A stretch of 64,000 nucleotides of DNA, from positions 15,249-79,248 of the forward strand of contig NZ_BMPQ01000007.1 of NCBI RefSeq assembly GCF_014647675.1. The letters run 5' to 3'. Below the pieces are notes generated by a model. That model made no database searches. It saw nothing but the letters and a program-made list of their open reading frames with translations, and had not been told where the DNA came from. Below, in pieces: positions 15,412 through 25,200 of the stretch. The stretch comes from Streptomyces flaveus. Lineage in GTDB: Bacteria > Actinomycetota > Actinomycetes > Streptomycetales > Streptomycetaceae. Within the stretch, counting starts at the first letter, position 1. Every line of letters begins with the position of its first letter. The position numbers and the translations under genes were made by a program.

Positions 15412-16647
15412 TCAGGAACAGCCGCGGCCGAGCCCGAGCGCGGCGAGGTCGATGGAGTCGGCGAAGGCCTTCATCCCGGCGTCATTGGGATGCAGATGGT
15501 CACCGGAGTCGTACGCCGCGCCCAGCCGCCGCGGATCCGCCGGGTCCCGTACCGCCTTGTCGAAGTCCGCGTAGTCGTCGAAGACCCCGCCGGAGTCCCG
15601 GACGAACGCGTTGACCTGCTCTCGCCGGGCCTCCGTCTCCTCGGTCCAGCCGCCCCAGGTGAAGTCCTTGTACGGCGTGATCGTGGCGGCGACGACCCGC
15701 ATCCCGCGCTGGTGCGCCCGGTCGGAGATCTCCGTCATCCCGGCGATGATCTGCTCGGCACTCGCCCCGCCGAGATCGTTGATGCCCTCGAAGAGGATCA
15801 GGGTCCTGGCCCCCGGCTGGGAGAGCACATCCCGTTCGAGGCGGTCCAGGGCCGAAGGGTTGGTCGCGGTCCCGGCGGTGATCCGGTTGCTGGTGATGCC
15901 CGCGTTGAGCACTCCGGCGCCGGGCCGGCACGCGTTCAGCCGGGCAGAGAGCAGGTCGGGCCAGCGCTGGTTGGTGTCGGGCGTCGAGAAGGACCCGTCG
16001 GTGATCGAGTCGCCGAGCGCCACCACCGATCCGGTTCTCGGCGCGATCACGTCGACGCCGCTGAGGAAGGGCCAGCTCGTGGTGGTCCAGGTGAAGGCGT
16101 CACCGGCGGTGTCGGCGGCGTGGTCGCCCGCCCCGTAATCCGTCCAGTAGACGGTCTGCTGCGCCCACCAGTGGTCGGTGATGTGCGTGACCTGACCGGG
16201 CAGATGGAGACTGACCACCAGGTCGGCCAGGGCCGGCACGGCGAGTCCGACCGGATCGCTGACCGCCTCGCCGCCCGCCGGGACGGTCACCTCACGCTTC
16301 CCACCGAACCGCAGGTCGTACGGGCGCGCCACGGCGGAACCGCCGTCGCGCAGGCCCACGGTCGCGTGCCCGATCGTCACGGGGTCGGTGGCGTAGGCGT
16401 TGGTCAGACGGATGCGTACGGATGAGCCGCCGACGCTGGTGTGCACCGGCATCCGCACCGTCACCTCGGACATGCCCGAGACCTCGTAGTGCTCGCTCGG
16501 TGCCGTGGCCCACGTCCCCGTCCAGCCGCGCCGATCGTCCTGCTGACCGGCCTCGGCGGGCGCGACCGTCCCCGCCACGAGGGCCATGACCGCGAGCAGC
16601 AGCACGGTGAACCTGCCGCGTGTCGAACGCATCCCGCTCACGGGCAT
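15412..16647 (-). CDS. secreted SGNH/GDSL esterase, short paralogue
   Basis: A 411-residue secreted hydrolase, homologous along its whole length to residues 1-410 of the neighbouring 717-residue enzyme (WTGTWATA, SSVRIRLTNA, ALGDSITDG with Ser214, FEGIND, FVRDSGGVFDDYADFDKAVRDP, SGDHLHPND) but ending straight after the catalytic domain. It therefore lacks the NEW3 domain and the locus module. Sec signal with cleavage near AEA-GQ. Its ATG shares one base with the stop of the GH35 gene (TGATG). The pair is a tandem duplication in which one copy gained or lost the C-terminal tail; two specificities or anchored/free versions are possible. Confidence 0.9.
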   Translation of the reverse strand: MPVSGMRSTRGRFTVLLLAVMALVAGTVAPAEAGQQDDRRGWTGTWATAPSEHYEVSGMSEVTVRMPVHTSVGGSSVRIRLTNAYATDPVTIGHATVGLRDGGSAVARPYDLRFGGKREVTVPAGGEAVSDPVGLAVPALADLVVSLHLPGQVTHITDHWWAQQTVYWTDYGAGDHAADTAGDAFTWTTTSWPFLSGVDVIAPRTGSVVALGDSITDGSFSTPDTNQRWPDLLSARLNACRPGAGVLNAGITSNRITAGTATNPSALDRLERDVLSQPGARTLILFEGINDLGGASAEQIIAGMTEISDRAHQRGMRVVAATITPYKDFTWGGWTEETEARREQVNAFVRDSGGVFDDYADFDKAVRDPADPRRLGAAYDSGDHLHPNDAGMKAFADSIDLAALGLGRGCS

Positions 16648-19600
16648 CAGACACCGCCGCCGCAGGTCAGCCTCGCGTCGGCCCAGTCGGCATGGTCCGT
16701 GGAGACATCGCCGTCCCCGTCGACCAGCAGGTCCAGCCAGCGGGCTCCGCTCACGTCCACGTCGACCGCGGCGCCGCCGTCGGAGCCGTACCGCACCGGG
16801 CTGTCGAACAGGGTGCGGCCGTCGGCGATCACCTCGAAGGAGACGCTGCCGTTGTCGCCGACCTCGTCGTCCACTCCGGCGGTCGCGGTGAAGCGGGTGC
16901 AGCCGCCGCCGAGATAGACCCGGACCTGACTGTTCGCGTGGACGCCGAGGCCCTTGTCGTACGAGGTGTCACCGATCGAGAGCATCCGCCCGTCGCCCGC
17001 CGCGGACTCGCCGTTGGAGGCGTCCTTCTCCACCGGACCCCAGCCGTTGACCGCCTTGACCAGGGTCAGGTCGCTGACGTAGGCGTCGGCGGACAGCCCC
17101 GGCGGCGGCACCTGCACGGCCCGTGCACCCGTGACGGTGCCCGGACGGCCGGGCTGTGTGAGCGTGGCGGTCGCGGACAGGACGGCGTAGTGGACCGGGT
17201 CGCCGGGCGGGGTCACGGTGTAGGTGGCGGTCACCGTGTCGCCGGGCCGCACCCGGTCGAAGCGTGTGGTGTCGTCGGTGGTCGAGGTCCAGCCGTCCGG
17301 GGCCTTCAGCGCCAGCTTGACGTTCCGGGCGGTCGGCGCGTCCTTCGGCACGCTCAGGGTGACGGGGACCTTGGCGGCGGTACCGGTGCTCAGGAACGGC
17401 TCGGCGTCGACGGTGACATGGGCGCCCGAGTCCGGCATGGCGTACGTCTTGGCGTTGTACGAGGGCGCGGCGACGGGGCGTACGTCGACACCGCCGGCGG
17501 AGGCTCCGAGGTCCACGAGCTTCGCCGTTCCCGGGCCCGCCTCAGCCTCGGTGGACCAGATGGCCAGGGCGATGGAGTTGTTGCCCTGCTCGCGCAGGAT
17601 CCCCTTGGGGATGACGAAGCGTGTCTGGGGTCCGGTGTTCGGCAGGTAGCGGCCGATCAGCCAGCCGTTGAAGAAGATCTGGGCGCGGTAGCCGGTGCGG
17701 CCACCGTCGGCTTCGGCGAGATCGAGTGCGATCGCGTTGTCCTGGCCCTGCGGCAGGTCGAGCCGGGCGGAGGTGCGGTACCAGCGCACGCCGGGCCCGG
17801 TCTTCCCGGACTGCCCGGACAGGGTGGTGCTCTTCCAGCCGCCGTCGGGGAAGCCCGGCAGCGACCAGCCGGCCCGCTCCCCGTAAAGCCCGCCGTTGTT
17901 GTACGGGCCCCGGGCAGTGTCGACCGGGTCCTCGCCACCCCGGCTGCCCTGGATCTTCCAGGTGAGCGTGGAGGCCCCGCCGACCACCTCGGCGCCGAGC
18001 AGACCGCGCGGCTCCTTGGAGTAGTCGTGGCCCCATTCCTCGTTGTGGCCCGCGTTCTCGACGAGCACGGAAAGGACGTTGTCGCCGTCCGCCTTGAGCG
18101 TCCCGGACGGGATGTCAAAGGTGTGCGCGCCGTCGCCGGAACTGCCGAGGTAGCGGCCGTTGAGCCAGACCGCGTACTGCCCGGTCGGGCCGGTGTTGGC
18201 GTCGAGTGCGAGCGCGGTCGCGGCACCGGTGGTTCTGAACCGGCCGCGGTACCAGACGTTGCCGTGGTGGTAGCCGTACTCGTCCATCGCGAGGACCGGC
18301 AGCGACCCGGCCAGTTCTGGGTTATTGGCGGTGAGGTGGTCGGCGGTGGTCCAGGTGGAGTCGTCGAAGCCGGGTGCGGACTCTGGCGCCTCCTCCTTGT
18401 ACTTCCACGTCGTCAGCTCGGGCAGCTCGATGGGGCGCGGCGCCCGGGTCACGGCGACCTTGCGGCCGTTCCAGGTCACCTTCTTGGCATCGGCGATGAC
18501 CTCGATCTTCGCGGCCTCGGTGGAGTCGCCGGTCAACTTCAGGGTGTTGCCCGCCAGTTCGGCCGTACGGACGAGGGACGGGCCGCGTACGAGAACCGGG
18601 CCCGTGGCGGTGTCCTGTTGCCACCAGTGGGCGGTCTCGGCGGTGTCGGCGATCAGCAGTTCCATGCCGTTCACCAGCACACGGGCCAGGCCCTTGTGGG
18701 TGTAGTTCAGCCGCAGGTCGCCGCGTTCGGCGTCCCAGGTGGTGGTGACATCCCCTTCGAGGACGGTGACCTCGGGCCGCTCGGCGTACCGCAGCACGGT
18801 CTCGCCGACCTCGCCCTCACGCCCGTACAGCAGCGCCACGTCCCGGTCGGCGATCTGGGCGTGCGTCATGATCTCCGAGGTGGAGTAGACGAGCCGCTGG
18901 GTCTTGCTCAAGTCGTAGCCTGCGACGAGGAGTTTGGCGTCCCGGCCGTCGACGGTGATCGTTCCCTGCTGCGGCACGCGCGGGTAGTCGCCGTCCGCGC
19001 CGGTCAGGGACAGGGTGGTCTCGTCCTTGTCCTTCACCCGGGTGTCGGCGTGCCGGACGGTGAAGAACTGGGTGCCGTCGTCGGGGTTGACGCGCCGGTC
19101 GATGCGCAGGGCGTCGTCGGACGGGGCAGGGGCCTCGGCCTTGTCGGTGCGCGCCAGTGAGGTGACGGAGTTGACCATGTAACCCAGGCGCTTGAACTCC
19201 TGGTACTTGTCCGTCAGTTGGCGGGACTCGTTGATCGGGGCCCCGTAGTCGTACGACGTGTAGACCGCGTTGGGGTCGGCGAGCCAGCCCCAGTTGGTGC
19301 CGCCGTACGTCATGTAGAAGGACTGGCCGCTCACCCCGGCAGCGATGTTCATCTTGCTGAACACCCTGGTGAAGTCGGTGCCGGTGAGTTTCGCGCAGTC
19401 CTGGTATCCGGTGCCGCCCCAGGGGTCGAAGGCGCCGCCCTGTGCCTCCGGGATGATCAGGGGAGACTCGGGCTTCCACTCATTGACGTACGAGTAGTCG
19501 GGCAGGTTCTTCCAGGTGTCGGGGTCCTTGCAGTCGAAGCCCTGCGGGTAGGCGTCGAAGCCGTAGATGTCCGGGGCGCCCTTGCCGCTGACCCAGTTCT

Positions 19601-20288
19601 GGTTGGCGCCGCCGTCGTTGACGAAGGTCGGGACGTCGATGCCGTCCTCGCGTGCCCAGTCGATGAGGGTCTGCATGTAGTCGGCGTCCTCGCGACCTCC
19701 CTGGTACTCGTTCTCGACCTGATAGAGGATCACGTTGCCTGTGCCGCGCGTCAGTTGGTGCCGCGCGATGATCGGGTTGATCCGGCTCATCCACTCCCGG
19801 GCCGCCTTCATGTACTCCGGCTCGGAGGTGCGGTTCACGCCGGCCTGTGTCTTTCGCCAGGCGGGCATGCCGCCGCCGGAGACCTCCGCGTTGATGTACG
19901 GGCCCGGTCGGGCGATCACATACAGGCCCGCGCGCTCGGCCTCGTCGAGCAGCCGCTCCACGTCACGGGTACCGGTGAAGTCGTACGAGCCCGGCTTGGC
20001 CGAGTGGTAGCCCCAGTCGAAGTAGAGCGAGACCGCGTTGAATCCGCCCGCCTTGATCTTCTGGAGGACATCGCGCCAGGCATCCGGGCTGGGCAGCCGG
20101 AAGTAGTGGAACTCGGCGCCCCAGATGTACAGGGGTTTGCCGTCGACCCGCACGGAGTACTGGTCGTAGGTGACGGTGTGCGGGGCCGTCGGCTTCGCCT
20201 GAACCGGTGCCGCGGCAGCACCTGTGCTGGTCAGGGGCATGACAGACAGGACTCCGGCGAGCAGCAGAGATCTCCACTTGCCCCTCAT
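16647..20288 (-). CDS. secreted GH35 beta-galactosidase with NPCBM domain
   Basis: A 1213-residue multidomain beta-galactosidase of GH35. Signal peptide at the N-terminus (cleavage near AAA-APV), catalytic barrel with acid/base Glu194 in LYQVENEYQGG and nucleophile Glu281 in LIIPEAQGGAFDPW. Beta-galactosidase jelly-roll domains lie in the middle (EYGYHHGNVWYRGRF, then YFRTSA-like GVRWYRTSARLDLP). A NEW3-like domain follows (about 945-1050) and an NPCBM-type galactose-binding domain closes the protein (about 1068-1213, with DTSYDKGLGVHANSQVRVYL). I start it at the ATG at 20288, which overlaps the previous stop (ATGA) and opens with a signal peptide; the frame stays open further upstream only as a shadow of the previous gene. 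It removes beta-linked galactose. Confidence 0.93.
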   Translation of the reverse strand: MRGKWRSLLLAGVLSVMPLTSTGAAAAPVQAKPTAPHTVTYDQYSVRVDGKPLYIWGAEFHYFRLPSPDAWRDVLQKIKAGGFNAVSLYFDWGYHSAKPGSYDFTGTRDVERLLDEAERAGLYVIARPGPYINAEVSGGGMPAWRKTQAGVNRTSEPEYMKAAREWMSRINPIIARHQLTRGTGNVILYQVENEYQGGREDADYMQTLIDWAREDGIDVPTFVNDGGANQNWVSGKGAPDIYGFDAYPQGFDCKDPDTWKNLPDYSYVNEWKPESPLIIPEAQGGAFDPWGGTGYQDCAKLTGTDFTRVFSKMNIAAGVSGQSFYMTYGGTNWGWLADPNAVYTSYDYGAPINESRQLTDKYQEFKRLGYMVNSVTSLARTDKAEAPAPSDDALRIDRRVNPDDGTQFFTVRHADTRVKDKDETTLSLTGADGDYPRVPQQGTITVDGRDAKLLVAGYDLSKTQRLVYSTSEIMTHAQIADRDVALLYGREGEVGETVLRYAERPEVTVLEGDVTTTWDAERGDLRLNYTHKGLARVLVNGMELLIADTAETAHWWQQDTATGPVLVRGPSLVRTAELAGNTLKLTGDSTEAAKIEVIADAKKVTWNGRKVAVTRAPRPIELPELTTWKYKEEAPESAPGFDDSTWTTADHLTANNPELAGSLPVLAMDEYGYHHGNVWYRGRFRTTGAATALALDANTGPTGQYAVWLNGRYLGSSGDGAHTFDIPSGTLKADGDNVLSVLVENAGHNEEWGHDYSKEPRGLLGAEVVGGASTLTWKIQGSRGGEDPVDTARGPYNNGGLYGERAGWSLPGFPDGGWKSTTLSGQSGKTGPGVRWYRTSARLDLPQGQDNAIALDLAEADGGRTGYRAQIFFNGWLIGRYLPNTGPQTRFVIPKGILREQGNNSIALAIWSTEAEAGPGTAKLVDLGASAGGVDVRPVAAPSYNAKTYAMPDSGAHVTVDAEPFLSTGTAAKVPVTLSVPKDAPTARNVKLALKAPDGWTSTTDDTTRFDRVRPGDTVTATYTVTPPGDPVHYAVLSATATLTQPGRPGTVTGARAVQVPPPGLSADAYVSDLTLVKAVNGWGPVEKDASNGESAAGDGRMLSIGDTSYDKGLGVHANSQVRVYLGGGCTRFTATAGVDDEVGDNGSVSFEVIADGRTLFDSPVRYGSDGGAAVDVDVSGARWLDLLVDGDGDVSTDHADWADARLTCGGGV

Positions 20289-22156
20289 GACGTCAGCCCC
20301 TTCACGACCGCCGCCCGCGCGGTCTCCATGTCGCTGACGTCCTTCGTCCGGCCATCGAGGTTCCGGGTCGCGGTGGTGAGGGCATCGGTCAGCGCGTCGC
20401 TGTCGGTGCCGCCGCCCTCCTTCTTCCGCAGCTGGGCGATGAGTTCGTAGTCCTCGATGCCCTCCTTCAGCTGCTCCCAGCGGATGCTGGACATCGGGCC
20501 GTCCTTGCCCGGGTAGACCAGGTACTCGTCGCCCTGCGTGAAGATGTGCACCGGCTGCTTGAAGGGGTCGCTGGTCCAGCTGTTGTACGACCAGCGCAGG
20601 AAGCCGTCCAGGTTCCGCTGGGCGGAGATCCACGGCAGCATCCGTGACTCGACGGCGGGCGAGTACGACAGCGTGTTGGGGTGGGCCGGCGCGCCGTACA
20701 CGTAGAAGGTCGTGGTCTTGCCGGCCTTGCGCCGCTCGGCCACCTTCTCCTTCGTCATCGCGTCGATGCCGCCCCAGTCGACGGACAGGTTGGACGCGAC
20801 GCCCTCGGTGCTGATCGAACCGGCCACGGAGATACGGTCGTCGAAGACCGGCGCCACCTCGTGGACGAAGTCCTTGACGACCGTCATGGTGTCGATGGGC
20901 CGCTCGTCGAAGGACAGCCAGGTGTCCTCCAGCCAGCCCCTCGCCTTCAGATGCTTCTCGAAAGCGGGAAGGAACGCTCCCCACGCCTCCCGCCAGCGGT
21001 TCCCGCCCAGATCGACGTTCTCGTAGACCGTCTTGCCGGTGCGGGTGTCGGTGTAAGTGAGGTGCTCCTGGTCCTGGAACGCCAGCATGGAGAAGGCACC
21101 GATGTCGGGCCCGAGACCGGCGCGTCTGGCGGTCTGGACGTACTTGTCCCAGCGGCTGAAGTCGAAGGAGAACGTCTTCCCGTTCCAGGTCCAGCCCACC
21201 ATGCTGGTGTACGGAGTGGCGGTCTGCGACTCCCGGGTGCCGAGTGACCACTGGTGGTGCCACGGGTTGTCGACGATGGTGGTGTTGATGACCTTCTGAC
21301 CGCGCGACGCCAGATCGCGGTTGTACTTCTCGATCAGCTTCCAGTGCTGGTCGGACCAGAGCTTGACGCCGTGGTTCTTGGCCATCGTCTCCGGCTGCGC
21401 CCATACGTCGAGGAAGAAGTCGTAGTCCTGAGGGTCGGGCACGCTCGCGTCCGCGACCTCGATGGCCAGCGGGTAGGTGGTCTGGGTACGGCCGTCGGCG
21501 TTGACTTTCACCGTGCCGGTGTAGGTGCCGGGCCGGGCCTTCTCAGGGATCTTGAAGGTGAACCACAGTGGTTGTGCCGCGTACGCGGGTACGTCAACAG
21601 AGGACCGCTCCTCCAGCGCGTCGCCCACCACATCGGGATTGCGGTCGCCGGACACCTCCTTGCCCGAGCTGACCTGGTCGATGGTGGCGGACCAATCGAC
21701 CTCGCTCTTGGAGCGCTGTACGGGCACGTACTTGACGAACCTGACCTGGGTGTCGTCACCGGACAGCTTCGCTCCGCCGGGCCCGACGAGGTCGCCGACC
21801 ACGGCCTTGACGTCGTCGAGGTCCTGGCCGGACGCGATCGCCAGCTGCGCCGAGACCTGCTCATTGCGCACGGCCGAGAGCTTGAGCTTCTTGGTGTCCT
21901 TACCCTGGATGGCGGTCATCGGGTAGCGCGGGACCCGCTCCTCCGCGGAGCCGGCGAAGGAGCCGGTGGGAACCCAGGTGATGGTGTCCCTGGTGCCCAT
22001 GGCGTCGGCGACCTTGACGGTCAGCCAGGTGGTGGTGGGCTTGGAGTTGAGGTCGGTGCCGGTGGTCGTCGTACCTGTGACGGCGATCGCGGTGGTGCTC
22101 GCGGCCACGACCACGCCCGCGACGAAGCCGGCGACAGCTGAGGACGTACGTGCCAT
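20285..22156 (-). CDS. GH123-like glycosidase (DUF4091 protein), probable beta-N-acetylgalactosaminidase
   Basis: A 623-residue secreted protein. The N-terminus is a signal or membrane anchor (AGFVAGVVVAASTTAIAV). The C-terminal part has the DUF4091 signature (FLRWSYNSW, then VYPGKDGPMSSIRWEQLKEGIEDYE) found in GH123 enzymes, whose two catalytic residues are an adjacent Asp-Glu pair; here that pair is seen as Asp417-Glu418 in WLSFDERP. Known GH123 members remove beta-linked GalNAc by substrate-assisted catalysis. The gene is coupled by ATGA to the GH35 gene and follows the GH31 gene by 115 bases. Beta-GalNAc specificity is family-level inference. Confidence 0.82.
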   Translation of the reverse strand: MARTSSAVAGFVAGVVVAASTTAIAVTGTTTTGTDLNSKPTTTWLTVKVADAMGTRDTITWVPTGSFAGSAEERVPRYPMTAIQGKDTKKLKLSAVRNEQVSAQLAIASGQDLDDVKAVVGDLVGPGGAKLSGDDTQVRFVKYVPVQRSKSEVDWSATIDQVSSGKEVSGDRNPDVVGDALEERSSVDVPAYAAQPLWFTFKIPEKARPGTYTGTVKVNADGRTQTTYPLAIEVADASVPDPQDYDFFLDVWAQPETMAKNHGVKLWSDQHWKLIEKYNRDLASRGQKVINTTIVDNPWHHQWSLGTRESQTATPYTSMVGWTWNGKTFSFDFSRWDKYVQTARRAGLGPDIGAFSMLAFQDQEHLTYTDTRTGKTVYENVDLGGNRWREAWGAFLPAFEKHLKARGWLEDTWLSFDERPIDTMTVVKDFVHEVAPVFDDRISVAGSISTEGVASNLSVDWGGIDAMTKEKVAERRKAGKTTTFYVYGAPAHPNTLSYSPAVESRMLPWISAQRNLDGFLRWSYNSWTSDPFKQPVHIFTQGDEYLVYPGKDGPMSSIRWEQLKEGIEDYELIAQLRKKEGGGTDSDALTDALTTATRNLDGRTKDVSDMETARAAVVKGLTS

Positions 22157-22271
22157 GGGGGTGGGTTCCCTCTCTCATGGACGTGCAGGGAGTGTCCGTC
22201 CCCGGCAGGCCCCACGGAGGGCCTGCCGGGAAACGGGGGTGGTGCCGGCGGTGCCACTGGCACCTGTGGCG

Positions 22272-25200
22272 TCAGGAGGTGACGGAGAATCCGCTGAAGA
22301 CGGCTTCAATGTTCTCGTCGGGGTAGTTGGCGTTGGCCGCGCTGGCGACCATCCCCGCGTCTCCGGTGCCGGCGGCTGACGGCACCTGGGCGGTACCGAC
22401 CTGCGACCAGGTCTCGCCGTCCTTGCTGGCGTACGCGGTGTAGGTGGCGCCGTCCCGGGTCAGCTTGAGATGCGCCGGGTGGTAGGTGGAGCCACCGCCC
22501 GCCCAGGTGTCGAGCTTGCCGTCGCCGTCGCTGTCGGTCATGAACTCCAGGCCGTAGCTCTCGGTCATGACCAGCACCGCGTAACCGCCCTTCTCGGGTG
22601 CGGTCAGGTCGTTGGCGAAGGCGATGCCCGCCTTGCCGACCGGTGAGGCGCTGTCCTGGGAGACCAACTGGGCCTGCATGGTGGCCTTTTCGGCGGCCGC
22701 GTCGTCGCGGTAGATGACGCCCTTCTCGTCCTTCCAGCCGGACAGGTCCTGGCCGCCCGCCCAGATGGCGAACTGGTCGCCGCCCTGGGCGTATTGGGCG
22801 CCTCCGGAGGTCGTGTCGGCCGTCAGATACGGCTCCTGCACACTGCCCGGGGCGGCCTTCACCTGCGCCCGCACTGTGTCGGACACCTTCTGCGAGCTGT
22901 TGCCACCGTTGTAGATGGCGGTGCCGGTGAGGTCGTGGCTGCCCCAGCGGGCGTCGTCGGCCGGGGTCACCGTCCAGGTGGTGGTGAGGGTGGCGCCGTT
23001 CTTGAGGGACTTGGCGGTGGTCGGGCCGGTCGCCTTGGCGGTCCAGCCGTCGGGCAGGTCCAGTGCCGTCTTGGCGTTCCTGAGGGTCCGGGTGCCCCAG
23101 TTGGTCACCTCGGTGGTCACCTCGAACGGCTTACCGGCGTCGGTGGACGGGGCGTCCGGAGTGATCAGGACGGAGGCGGCCGGAGCGTCGTCGCGCTTGA
23201 GCGCCTTGACGGCCTTGGCGGCACCCTTGGCCTTGAGGTTGACGAAGGCCGGGGTGACGCCGAGCGGCGCCGCATACCCCTTGAGGGTCTTGGGGCCGCG
23301 GATCACGGTGCCCTGGTTCACGTCGTACCACGTGCCCGGCGGCAGATGGACGGAACGGGTGGCGCCGGTGCTCAGCTTGGGTGCGGCCAGCACGGCCGGG
23401 CCGAGCATCCACTCGTCGGTGACCGTGTAACTCGCCTCGTCCTTCGGGAAGTCGAAGAACAGCGGCCGCATGATCGGATCGCCGGTCTTCAGGGTGCTCT
23501 GCACCTGGTCCCAGATGTACGGGGCGAGCTTCTCGTGGGTCTCGATCGCCTCCCGGTAGAGGTCGACCGTCTCCTGGTCGTAGTCCACCTTCTGCCCCGT
23601 GGTGGTGTCGTTGGTGTCCACCGGGGATGTCGAGGCGTACATCAGCGGCATCAGTGAGGCGGATTGCGCCCACCGCACCAGTACGTCCTTCGTCGGTGCG
23701 GGCTGGCCGCCGGAGCCGCCGATCATGTCGGACTCGACGAACGGGTAGCCGATGGTGGAGATGGCCAGGTTCTGGGTGGCGGAGGCGCGCAGGGAGTCCC
23801 AGCCGGTGCCCTTGTCGACCTGGCGGGTGACGAAGCCCGCCTCGTGGGCTGTCTGGTTCCAGTGCACCCGGATGCCGGCGCCCTGGAGGTCGAACTCGTC
23901 GGCGAGTTCGGTGCCGAGCTTCTGGTAGTCCGTGGCCTGGTGGCCCTCGCGCGGTGCGCACTTCTCGTCGAAGAAGCGGGTGTCGAACTTCAGCCCGTCG
24001 ATGTCGTACGTGTCCATCAGCTTCTTGAGGTTGCCCTCGTACCAGGCTTTGGCTTCGGGGTTCGCCAGGTCGATGATCCCGGCCTGGCCGTTCCACCAGG
24101 TCACTTCACATGGCTTGCTCGTGTCCTTGGCGTCCATGAGCAGATAGCCCTTGTCGACCGCGTACTGGTAGTTGTCGGAGTCCAGGTTGATCCACAGGGT
24201 GACCCAGATGCCGAAGTCGAATCCCATGTCGTGGATCTTCTTGGAGAGGCCCTTGGGATCGGGGAAGGTCTTGGGATCCCAGGTGAGATTGCCGTAGTTC
24301 GACTCCCACTTGTCGTCGAGCTGGATGGTGTGTCCGTCCAGACCGTTGTCGTGGAGGTCGGTGGCGTAGTCGAGCAGTTTCTCCTGGTCGATCTTTGTGT
24401 AGAACTGCGCCCAGGAGTTCCACAGCGGTTTGGCGTACTGCTCGTACGTGGCGTCGCTCTTGGTCGGCTTGCCGACGATGCCGATGTAGTCGCGGTAGAC
24501 CTCGAGCGGGGTCGACTCGACGAACACGGTGGCCTTGTAGGTGTTGGGCGACTCGACGGTGAAAGTGCCGAGGCCGTCCTTGCCCTTGTTGAGCGCCACG
24601 TCCATGACGTCCCCGGTGTCGACGCGCAGACCGGTCGACTTGGAGGTGTACCAGAACGGGTCGATCATGTTGTACGACGCCGGGCCGAAGGTCTCGTGGT
24701 CGACCTCACCGGCGTCGAGCGGCCAGGGCTGGTTGACACCGGGACCGCCCTGCGGGGTCTCCGCCTCGCCGTGGCCGTACCAGTGGCCGGCCGATGACAG
24801 GTCGTAGGCGAGGCCCAGTTGCTCCGCTCCGCCGCCGTGGACGTCCCAGTCGAGCTGGTAGCGGTCGGCGCCGGGGGTGATCCGGGCCTCCACCGTGGTG
24901 CCGTCGAGGGTGCTGTCGGCGGTGACGGTCAGGACGCCGTTCTTCCACGTCCAGTCGGTGACGCCGGTCGCGTGCTGCCATGTGCCGTCGGCCGCGGTGA
25001 AGCGCAGGGCGCCGGTGTCGCCGGTGGCGGTGGCGAGCACGGTCTTCCTGGCGCGGCGCGTGGTCAGGGCGAGTTCGTCGGTGGCCACGTCGAGGGTGTA
25101 GCCGGGGGTTCCGGCGGAGGCCGGTACGGAGACCGTGACGGCGTGCGCGGTGCGGGCCACCTTCGGCCCGTCGGTGGTGGCGGTGGTGGGGCGGGCGGCG

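Noticed and set aside
16620..19160. 846-codon plus-strand frame opposite the GH35 gene
   Set aside because: Antisense shadow of the GH35 coding region.
20289..21404. Upstream extension of the GH35 open frame (1585 codons in total)
   Set aside because: The added part overlaps the GH123-like gene and has no homology; the signal peptide starts at 20288.
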